DNA of 6,015 nucleotides from Nitrospiraceae bacterium UBA6905 (lineage in GTDB: Bacteria; Nitrospirota; Thermodesulfovibrionia; Thermodesulfovibrionales; UBA6898), in assembly GCA_002451165.1 (NCBI GenBank), contig DKBH01000056.1:1-6015 (forward strand), read 5' to 3'. The position numbers and the translations under genes are program-made. This document shows, piece by piece, positions 1 through 5,068 of this stretch; the stretch's first letter is position 1, and each line of letters opens with the position of its first letter. The notes under the pieces are model-generated. The model was not told where the DNA came from. It ran no database searches and saw nothing but the letters and a program-made list of their open reading frames with translations.

Positions 1-1227
1 AAAGGTCTTACCCCTTCCCAGCGCATCGAAATAGACGCTTGCACACAGTGCGGCGAATGCCTGGACTGCTGTCCGGTGCAGCAGATCACCAAGAACCCTG
101 CGATATCTCCCCCGGAGAAGATCAGGATGTTCCGGGAGTTCATAGCGGCAACGGACAGTCTCAAGGCAAAACTCTTCGGCACTCCAGAGATCGACAGGCA
201 GCTCCTTGAGGACTTCACTCGGGCAGTATTCGAATGCACGACCTGCGGGGCCTGCGGCCGGAACTGCTCGGTGGGAATCCATACACAGCGGCTCTGGCCG
301 ATGCTCAGAAAGGAGATGGTGCGCCGCGGGCTCGGTCCTCTGGGACCGCAGAAAGATATGCCCGAAGCCATAGCAATGACGGGCAATCCCTATGGCAAGC
401 CTGCCAGCGAGCGTTACCATCCCTGGTTGCCGGGCGACATTCCGGTTGCAGACCGTGCATCAGTCGCATACTATGCCGGCTGCACCGGCGCCTATGAGGC
501 ACAGCCGATGGTGAAAGGTGATGTGCTTGTCCTTCATGCCATGGGTGAACCCTTTACCATGCTGCAGCCCGAGGATGAGGTCTGCTGCGGTTTTCCCCTC
601 TTCATCACGGGACAGCATGATATGCTCAAAGGCCTTGTCACACGGCTTGTTGAAGCCTATCGTGCGCGAGACGTCAAGACGCTGGTCTGTTCCTGCCCCT
701 GCTGCGTCAATATCATGGTGCGGGACTGGCCGCTCTATTACGGCAAGGAACTGCCCTTCCAGATACGGCATATCACCCAGGTCGTTGCCGCTGCGTTTGG
801 AGCGGGCAGGCTGAAGATCGAACGGCAGCTGAGAGAGAGGATCATCTATCATGACCCCTGCTACCTGAGCCGAGGTGTCGGCATTATGGAGGAGCCCCGG
901 GATGTCCTGAAGAGCATACCGGGCATCGAGCTTCTGGAGTTCGACCGGAACAGGCTGGAATCCCGCTGCTGCGGAGCAGGAGGTGCTGCACGCAAGGTGT
1001 TTCACGAAAATGCCATAGCCATGGGCAGACTGACCATCGACGAGGCTGTTCGCAAAAAAGCGGACAAGCTTATCCTTAGCTGCCCTGCCTGCTACGCAAA
1101 AGTGCATGAGGCGATGCAGGACCATGATACAAAGGTCCCGATTGTTGATATCATGGAACTGATAGCGGATCTTCTCGGGAAAGAAGAGCCTGGTTCAGAG
1201 ACATATGACAAGAGAGAAAGTACATAG
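1..1227 (+). CDS. HdrD-like iron-sulfur protein (4Fe-4S ferredoxin plus two CCG domains), 5' partial
   Basis: The reading frame is open from base 1, so the true start lies upstream. The GTG at 76 sits inside the first ferredoxin motif and is not a start. 408 residues are visible. Domains in order: CxxCxxCxxxCP (bases 40-75); a second CxxCxxCxxxC (235-267); a first CCG domain with C at 481, CCG at 583-591 and CxxC at 694-705 (C-x33-CCG-x34-CxxC); a second CCG domain with C at 859, CCG at 967-975 and CxxC at 1081-1092 (C-x35-CCG-x35-CxxC). This order matches HdrD of methanogen heterodisulfide reductase and relatives such as GlpC or LutA-like subunits. In HdrD the CCG cysteines hold a non-cubane 4Fe-4S cluster that cleaves the CoM-S-S-CoB disulfide. 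The protein is probably cytoplasmic or at the membrane face, passing electrons to or from a disulfide or quinone-linked partner. The downstream cysteate synthase and ComDE genes suggest a link to coenzyme M or sulfonate metabolism, but the substrate is not shown by sequence. Confidence 0.88.
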   Translation, partial: KGLTPSQRIEIDACTQCGECLDCCPVQQITKNPAISPPEKIRMFREFIAATDSLKAKLFGTPEIDRQLLEDFTRAVFECTTCGACGRNCSVGIHTQRLWPMLRKEMVRRGLGPLGPQKDMPEAIAMTGNPYGKPASERYHPWLPGDIPVADRASVAYYAGCTGAYEAQPMVKGDVLVLHAMGEPFTMLQPEDEVCCGFPLFITGQHDMLKGLVTRLVEAYRARDVKTLVCSCPCCVNIMVRDWPLYYGKELPFQIRHITQVVAAAFGAGRLKIERQLRERIIYHDPCYLSRGVGIMEEPRDVLKSIPGIELLEFDRNRLESRCCGAGGAARKVFHENAIAMGRLTIDEAVRKKADKLILSCPACYAKVHEAMQDHDTKVPIVDIMELIADLLGKEEPGSETYDKREST

Positions 1228-1379
1228 CATAATCGCTCATGCTGGGCCGTCGACCTGCGAGGCATCTCACCTCTTTCTTTTCAGGGGTGCATATTGTTAT
1301 GAGTATTGGCCGCTAAAGTCGTTCAAATACTATGGCCTTTCTGTAGGTGAGAAAATTCATGCATAAAGCGGGATAAGCC
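1228..1379 (+). promoter_or_regulatory. Leader between the HdrD-like gene and cysteate synthase
   Basis: This is a 152-base gap between two same-strand genes. A weak sigma-70-like pair is visible: TTGGCC (1306-1311) and TACTAT (1328-1333), 16 bases apart, 4/6 matches each. A small hairpin, CACCTCT (1268-1274) with AGGGGTG (1283-1289), has one G-T pair and an 8-base loop. No T-run follows it, so it is not a convincing terminator. The two downstream genes may therefore have their own promoter or be read through from upstream; the sequence does not decide. Confidence 0.25.
1345..1376 (+). promoter_or_regulatory. Five-codon mini-ORF with Shine-Dalgarno site before cysteate synthase
   Basis: AGGTGAG (1345-1351) lies 7 bases before an ATG at 1359, which encodes MHKAG and stops at TAA 1374-1376. 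The cysteate synthase ATG follows 3 bases after this stop, in the same frame. The mini-ORF has the better ribosome binding site; the 1380 start has only GGGA (1370-1373). Ribosomes may terminate and restart here. Whether this is functional or chance is unknown. Confidence 0.3.
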
Positions 1380-2636
1380 ATGAGCCATTTTTCGATCGTC
1401 TGCAGGAAATGCGGGAAAGAGCTAGCCGACACCTATTGCGCCTTCTGCGAGCACTGTGCCGACGCGCTCCTGATATCAAGTTACCGGGAAGGGTTCAGGG
1501 ATGATTGCGGAAAGGGGATATGGAAATTCAACTGGCTGCCGGTGCATACCCCCGCATTTGAACAGCCTGGAACAGTTGTGTATCGGTCCCAGTGGCTTGC
1601 ACGCCATCTTGAGTTGGAAAGGCTGTACATAGCCTTTAATGGGTACTGGCCGGAAAAGGGTGCTTTTCTGGAGGCCTGCACGTTCAAGGAGTTCGAGGCT
1701 GCCATCGTCCTCCAGAACGCGCTTGAAAACCATGTCGACGGCCTGATTGTAGCTTCAGCTGGGAATACGGCCCGTGCTTTTGCCCATCTCTCGGTTGTCG
1801 CGGGCTTCCCCGTCATCATCGTGGTTCCCCGGATGTGCCTGATGGAGATGTGGTATCTTGAGAGTTCATCCATGGTTCCTACACTGGCGGTAGGAGACGG
1901 GGACTACTCGGATTCCATTGACGTTGCACGGAGGATCGCTGCCATATCGGGATTTCCCTTCGAGGGTGGCGTCAAGAACGTCGCCAAGCGTGATGGTCTC
2001 GGCTCGACGATCCTTGAAGCTGTCGCCGTCATGGGGAGGCTGCCGGATCACTATGTCCAGGCAGTCGGCAGCGGTACAGGGGGCATTGGCGTTTGGGAGA
2101 TGTCGGAGCGATTCTTGCGTGACGGACGGTTCGGATCTGTGTTGCCGCGGCTTCACCTTGCCCAGAACCTGCCTTTTGCCCCGATGGTGAAGGCATGGGA
2201 AAAGCGAAGCCGGCAGCTTTTCGAGGAGGATCTGAGGCCGGAGCTCATCGGCCAGATATCCACGCGCGTGCTGTCGACCAGATACCCTGCATACTCCGTC
2301 CGGGGAGGAGTCTTCGATGCCCTGCAGGCAACGAAGGGAAGCATGTATGGCGTCACAAACCGGGAGGTCTTTGAATCCATGGAGCTTTTCAGCAATCTGG
2401 AGGGCGTGGACATTGTGCCTGCTGCCGGCGTTGCCGTGGCCGCGCTGAAACAGGCTGTGGAGAGAAAGGCCATAGGAAGATCTGACAGCATCCTCCTGAA
2501 TATCACGGGCGGCGGCGAGGTGATGCTCGGCAGGGAAAAGAAGACATATAATGTTGAACCGACGTTCGTATCGAAGAAGATATCGGACCGGGAGATCGAG
2601 GAACTGATATGTACAGCCCTGAAGAAGAGCTTATAA
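1380..2636 (+). CDS. Cysteate synthase (PLP-dependent, threonine-synthase-like)
   Basis: 418 residues, about the length of the Methanosarcina enzyme, which makes L-cysteate from O-phospho-L-serine and sulfite in coenzyme M biosynthesis. The N-terminus has a zinc-ribbon-like cysteine pattern (C8xxC11, C23xxC26). Characteristic blocks follow: GYWPEKGAF (88-96); TFKEFEA (101-107), where K103 is the likely PLP lysine; SAGNTARAF (126-134), which contacts substrate and PLP; VKNVAKRDGLG (198-208); GSGTGGIG (230-237), the PLP phosphate loop; QNLPFAPM; PAYSVRGG; and NITGGG (374-379) near the C-terminus. GYWPEKGA, SAGNT, PDHY-QAVGSGTGGI and YSV-GG match my recollection of the archaeal cysteate synthase better than ordinary threonine synthase. 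The ATG at 1380 is chosen because an in-frame stop lies just upstream at 1374. The gene overlaps comDE by 28 bases, so the two are probably translationally coupled. Alternatives are a threonine synthase paralogue or an enzyme making cysteate for another sulfonate. Confidence 0.88.
   Translation: MSHFSIVCRKCGKELADTYCAFCEHCADALLISSYREGFRDDCGKGIWKFNWLPVHTPAFEQPGTVVYRSQWLARHLELERLYIAFNGYWPEKGAFLEACTFKEFEAAIVLQNALENHVDGLIVASAGNTARAFAHLSVVAGFPVIIVVPRMCLMEMWYLESSSMVPTLAVGDGDYSDSIDVARRIAAISGFPFEGGVKNVAKRDGLGSTILEAVAVMGRLPDHYVQAVGSGTGGIGVWEMSERFLRDGRFGSVLPRLHLAQNLPFAPMVKAWEKRSRQLFEEDLRPELIGQISTRVLSTRYPAYSVRGGVFDALQATKGSMYGVTNREVFESMELFSNLEGVDIVPAAGVAVAALKQAVERKAIGRSDSILLNITGGGEVMLGREKKTYNVEPTFVSKKISDREIEELICTALKKSL
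2598..2602 (+). promoter_or_regulatory. Ribosome binding site for comDE inside cysteate synthase
   Basis: GAGGA lies 6 bases before the ATG at 2609, within the last codons of cysteate synthase. It supports this start and the 28-base overlap, and so coupled expression of the two enzymes. Confidence 0.6.
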
Positions 2637-3736
2637 CGATCTTAAAGAAGGCGGCAGTGGATTTTACCGCTTCCTTGCCGTGCGAGAAGATCAAAACGGT
2701 CCTCGAGATGGTTGAGGATCTTTTTTTTCATGTGCCGCTCACGCGTGAGGAAGAGGGGGTTGGCATCTGCGCCGGGGCGGCGCTGGGAGGCAGGCGGCCT
2801 GCCCTGTTCGTCCAGAGCTCGGGTATCGGCAACATGGTGAACGCGCTCCTGTCACTGACGCAGTTTTATGAGCTGCCCCTTGCCCTTTTTGTGAGCCAGC
2901 GAGGGGTCTATAAGGAGAAGATCGCGGCGCAGTTCCCCATGGGGCAGCGGCTTCCCGCGATCCTGGCGGGAGCCGGCATCCCGTTCTCCCTGATCAGCTC
3001 GCCGGCAGATCTTATCGTCGTGGCGCAAAAGCTGCCGGAAGTTTACTCAGGCAGCAACGTGCATGCGTTCTTGCTCAGCCCAGCTGTTTGGGAAGGGTCG
3101 TCGGAGCAGCGTATCCGGCAGCTGGACCAGCGGCCTCTTGTCTGTGCTATACCCGAACAGCGCAGAGAGGTATCTGCTCCTGCCTGTACACGCTATGAGA
3201 TCATCGAGGCTGTTGCGCCCTATATATCCGGCAAGGTTGTGGTGAGCAACCTCGGCTGGCCATCCAAGGAGCTCTACGCAGTCTTGCACCAAGAATCTAA
3301 CTTTTATATGCTCGGCAGCATGGGCATGGTTTCTCCCATAGGTTTGGGCATCAGTCTTTCTTCACGGAAGGAAGTGATCGTGATCGACGGTGACGGCAGC
3401 CTGCTCATGAATCCCGGCGTGCTTGCCACGGCAGCTCATTTTGCACCGGATAACTTGACGATTCTTGCCATTGACAACAGCTCTTATGGGTCTACCGGCA
3501 GTCAAAAGACCCTGACCGGCTCCTGCGTTGACCTTGAGCTTGTTGCCCGGGGCTTCGGCATCGGCAATACGCTCAAGGTATCCTCGAAGGAGCTGCTTAC
3601 AGCAGCTATGACATCAGGAAGGAAGGGGCTGAAATTCATCCATGCCCTTGCTGTACCCGGAAACCGGGATGTACCCAACATACCAATAGATCATAGCTTG
3701 ATCAGAAATCACGTCATGCATTTCCTGAAGAATTAG
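2609..3736 (+). CDS. comDE: Sulfopyruvate decarboxylase, fused ComD-ComE (TPP-dependent)
   Basis: 375 residues joining both halves of sulfopyruvate decarboxylase, which converts 3-sulfopyruvate to sulfoacetaldehyde and CO2. In many methanogens the halves are separate proteins. The ComD-like half spans about 1-170: PCEKIK (24-29), PLTREEEGVGICAGA (43-57) with the glutamates expected to activate the TPP cofactor, then SSGIGNMVNALLSL and RGVYKEKIAAQFPMGQ. The ComE-like half spans about 190-375: RYEIIEAV, PSKELY, FYMLGSMGMVSPIGLG, then the TPP and metal motif GDGS (261-264) ending at N290, and YGSTGSQ just after. A linker of about 20 residues, including RREVSAPAC, joins the halves. All expected motifs are present, so it is likely active. 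It would act after cysteate is transaminated to sulfopyruvate; no aminotransferase lies in the window. In other bacteria ComDE also serves sulfolactate breakdown, but a cysteate synthase partner favours biosynthesis. No clear terminator follows. Confidence 0.92.
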   Translation: MYSPEEELITILKKAAVDFTASLPCEKIKTVLEMVEDLFFHVPLTREEEGVGICAGAALGGRRPALFVQSSGIGNMVNALLSLTQFYELPLALFVSQRGVYKEKIAAQFPMGQRLPAILAGAGIPFSLISSPADLIVVAQKLPEVYSGSNVHAFLLSPAVWEGSSEQRIRQLDQRPLVCAIPEQRREVSAPACTRYEIIEAVAPYISGKVVVSNLGWPSKELYAVLHQESNFYMLGSMGMVSPIGLGISLSSRKEVIVIDGDGSLLMNPGVLATAAHFAPDNLTILAIDNSSYGSTGSQKTLTGSCVDLELVARGFGIGNTLKVSSKELLTAAMTSGRKGLKFIHALAVPGNRDVPNIPIDHSLIRNHVMHFLKN

Positions 3737-3810
3737 GATGGCATTGTATCCCGAGGACATGTGTATTGGTAAAGCAATGCTCTTGGGTGCAATGAGTGCT
3801 CGAAGTATGA

Positions 3811-4482
3811 TTAATTACGAAAATGTACGCTCTCACGCAATCGCTTCATGCCTGACGGTGAGAGACCGAGGAGGCCGATCTCCTGCTCAAGCTGCGCTGA
3901 AGTTCCGTAGCCGCCGAGATAGCCGTTTATTCTGCTGACGGCAGTAGAATTCACGAAGTCCTTCATAACAGGGTAGATCGCATCGAATTCACCTGTAAGC
4001 ACGGGGTCCTGCTGAAGATGGAACTTCTGGTGATAGTCCTCCGCAAGATAGAAGGCCGTTGCCGGGACAATATCTGTCCGCACTGTTTGTCCGAGCTGTG
4101 CAGCTATCCTATCCTTTGTCCTTTCAGCGGCATTTTTTTGTTCCTCATTGTGATAAAAGATGACGTTCCGATATTGTCTTGACCACGAACGGTCCGTAGG
4201 ATCATGGCTGTTCCAGAAGACCTGCAACAGCTGCTCATACGTTATCCGTGCCGGGTCAAAATCAATCTGTACCGTTTCGGTATGATCGCCGAGGCTGCGG
4301 TAGGTCGGTGCGGGCGTGGTACCGCCGCTGTAGCCGACGCGTGTTCTGACAATGCCCTCCATGCTCCCGAACCGGGAGTCCGGACCCCAGAATCAGCCAA
4401 GCCCGAAGGTGGTGGTCTCGATGCGGAAAGGTATTTCTCTATCCAGAGGGGGGAGGGTAGCTTGCTGTTTCGTTGTTGGCAT
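3811..4482 (-). CDS. msrA: Selenoprotein MsrA, peptide-methionine (S)-S-oxide reductase, with in-frame UGA (Sec)
   Basis: MsrA reduces methionine-S-sulfoxide in proteins and free methionine. Two open frames join in the same frame across one TGA (4393-4395). With TGA read as selenocysteine the protein has 223 residues and the motif TFGLG-Sec-FWGPDSRFG, with Sec30 at the position of the catalytic cysteine of GCFWG. Family blocks follow: TRVGYSGGTTPAPTY, LGDHTETVQIDFDP with the conserved glutamate E69, FWNSHDPTDRSWSRQYRNVIFYH, and a normal C-terminus through GYLGGYG. The 223-residue form contains no cysteine, so there is no resolving Cys and regeneration would need an external thiol. The ATG at 4482 is chosen for its AGAAAGGA site 8 bases upstream and because MsrA proteins of this type start near the LPPLD segment. 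An upstream ATG at 4656 would add a signal-peptide-like segment (281 residues). The gene is convergent with comDE and 74 bases from it. The alternative, a nonsense-mutated pseudogene, is less likely given the exact Sec position and the hairpin. Confidence 0.87.
4364..4378 (-). promoter_or_regulatory. Bacterial SECIS-like hairpin downstream of the msrA UGA
   Basis: On the minus strand CTCCC-GGTTC-GGGAG forms a perfect 5-bp stem, or 6 bp with a GTT loop. The loop begins GGU, like the SelB-contacting loop of E. coli formate dehydrogenase SECIS. The loop starts 19 bases after the UGA. A 3-bp lower stem (TCC with GGA) across a symmetric 3x3 internal loop extends it. It lies in coding sequence, as bacterial SECIS elements do. 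Confidence 0.75.
4393..4395 (-). other. Selenocysteine codon (UGA) of msrA
   Basis: The minus-strand TGA replaces the catalytic Cys codon of the MsrA GCFWG motif: upstream codons give TFGLG and downstream codons give FWGP. The frame on both sides is the same and no other stop occurs before 3811. A tool that reads it as stop would give either an N-terminal fragment or a truncated enzyme starting at 4362 without an active site. Confidence 0.85.
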
Positions 4483-4656
4483 GGTTTTTTTCCTTTCTGA
4501 AAAAGTAGCTGTCGGAGATGGACAAGATGCTGACGTCCGCACTGCCGGACCGTTTTTCCTGTCCTGCGCGTGAAGCTTTATAACGGCAATTCCCATACTG
4601 AACAACGCGGTCATGAACATAGCGAACAGCGCCCATCTCAATACCCGCGTTATCAT
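4483..4656 (-). other. In-frame N-terminal extension of msrA with signal-peptide-like segment
   Basis: 58 codons upstream of the preferred start stay open in the msrA frame from an ATG at 4656. They encode MITRVLR (positive), a hydrophobic stretch of about 19 residues (WALFAMFMTALFSMGIAVI), then KLHA-QD, which looks like a signal peptidase I site, followed by a linker of about 28 residues with one Cys. It could make an exported or membrane-anchored MsrA. Against this, there is no Shine-Dalgarno site and the candidate promoter ends only a few bases upstream. Two forms from two starts are possible. Confidence 0.4.
4491..4498 (-). promoter_or_regulatory. Shine-Dalgarno site deciding the short MsrA start
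   Basis: AGAAAGGA on the minus strand lies 8 bases before the ATG at 4482. The upstream ATG at 4656 has only AT-rich sequence before it. This favours the 223-residue, non-exported start. Confidence 0.6.
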
Positions 4657-4669
4657 ATTAATTATCAGT

Positions 4670-4698
4670 ATAATACGGTTGTTTGAAGGAAATATGAA
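4670..4698 (-). promoter_or_regulatory. Candidate sigma-70 promoter for msrA
   Basis: On the minus strand TTCATA (4698-4693, 4/6 match to -35) and TATTAT (4675-4670, 5/6 match to -10) are 17 bases apart. Transcription would begin near 4663, giving a leader of about 180 bases for the 4482 start, or an almost leaderless message for the 4656 start. Confidence 0.4.
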
Positions 4699-4806
4699 TA
4701 TGCCGGCGACAGGTGAGCGGTCTGTGGAAAGATCGGTGAAAATCAAAACAGAGTGAGTGCTGGGCGGCACAAAATAGTTGTCATGTATTCTTAGGAGGTT
4801 ATTGGG

Positions 4807-4875
4807 ATGAATGATTTATCCAATCATATTGAGTTTTTGCCATGCTGCCATCAGAAATATATTAATTTCACATGA
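4807..4875 (+). CDS. Possible 22-residue small ORF behind a perfect Shine-Dalgarno site
   Basis: AGGAGG (4793-4798) lies 8 bases before the ATG at 4807. The encoded peptide MNDLSNHIEFLPCCHQKYIN (plus FT) has a CC pair and no recognisable family. A second ATG at 4811, in another frame, opens a 43-residue ORF (4811-4942) starting MIYPIILSFCHAAIRN and ending VNPAFMKR, 12 bases from the same site. The ribosome site is the best in the window, yet neither peptide resembles a protein I know and composition is AT-rich. It could be a small protein, a leader peptide or chance. Confidence 0.22.
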   Translation: MNDLSNHIEFLPCCHQKYINFT

Positions 4876-4900
4876 CGTGAGCTGTGATGTGAGCTCCCGT
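4875..4900. repeat. Imperfect inverted repeat (hairpin)
   Basis: ACGTGAGCT (4875-4883) pairs with AGCTCCCGT (4892-4900): 8 pairs with one mismatch around the 8-base loop GTGATGTG. No T-run follows on either strand, so it is not an obvious intrinsic terminator. It may be an operator-like or RNA structure. Confidence 0.35.
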
Positions 4901-5068
4901 GATTACGTTAAGAGGGTAAATCCGGCATTTATGAAGAGATGACAAATACTTCAAATTGTATATTAGTCAGGAGCTGATTCATACCATCAAGAGACGTCGT
5001 AAAGGTGCAAGGCGACGGAATACTACCTCGTTACACCGACGGTACAATGACTATGGTTCCCTGCGACG

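Larger units (their letters stand above)
4657..5068. other. AT-richer intergenic region without a recognised gene
   Basis: This region of about 410 bases between msrA and the PilZ gene has visibly lower GC than the flanking genes. It holds the candidate msrA promoter, the Shine-Dalgarno site and small ORFs near 4800, a hairpin at 4875-4900, and a CGACG-rich stretch from 4995. I see no tRNA, rRNA, transposase remnant or terminator with a T-run. An open frame at 4935-5096 reads Arg-rich (e.g. KRRRKGARRR) but has no ATG start and runs into the PilZ gene's 3' end. Confidence 0.6.

Noticed and set aside
76..78. GTG as the start of the HdrD-like protein
   Set aside because: The frame is open to base 1 and the GTG codes the Val right after the CxxCxxCxxxCP ferredoxin motif, so the gene simply starts outside the window.
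460..1125. 221-residue minus-strand open frame
   Set aside because: Antisense to the CCG domains of the HdrD-like gene; the plus frame carries clear motifs throughout.
1268..1289. Intrinsic terminator after the HdrD-like gene
   Set aside because: A 7-bp stem exists, but no T-run follows it; the T-rich part is in the loop.
1481..2506. Minus-strand open frames across cysteate synthase (1481-1873, 1866-2156, 2153-2506)
   Set aside because: Shadows of the plus-strand gene, which has family motifs along its whole length.
3738..3938. 66-residue plus-strand ORF directly after comDE
   Set aside because: Most of it lies antisense to the intact 3' end of msrA, it has no strong ribosome site, and I recognise no family. 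The first 24 codons could be a gene remnant, but nothing supports that.
3811..4362. A 183-residue MsrA starting at the ATG 4362
   Set aside because: It would lack the whole GCFWG active-site segment. The frame continues upstream across one TGA that matches the catalytic position.
3811..4482. msrA as a nonsense-mutated pseudogene
   Set aside because: The only stop falls exactly on the catalytic Cys codon, no other damage is seen, and a SECIS-like hairpin follows. It remains the fallback if the genome has no Sec machinery.
4204..4573. Plus-strand open frames 4204-4500 and 4352-4573
   Set aside because: Antisense to msrA and its upstream extension; no recognisable protein features.
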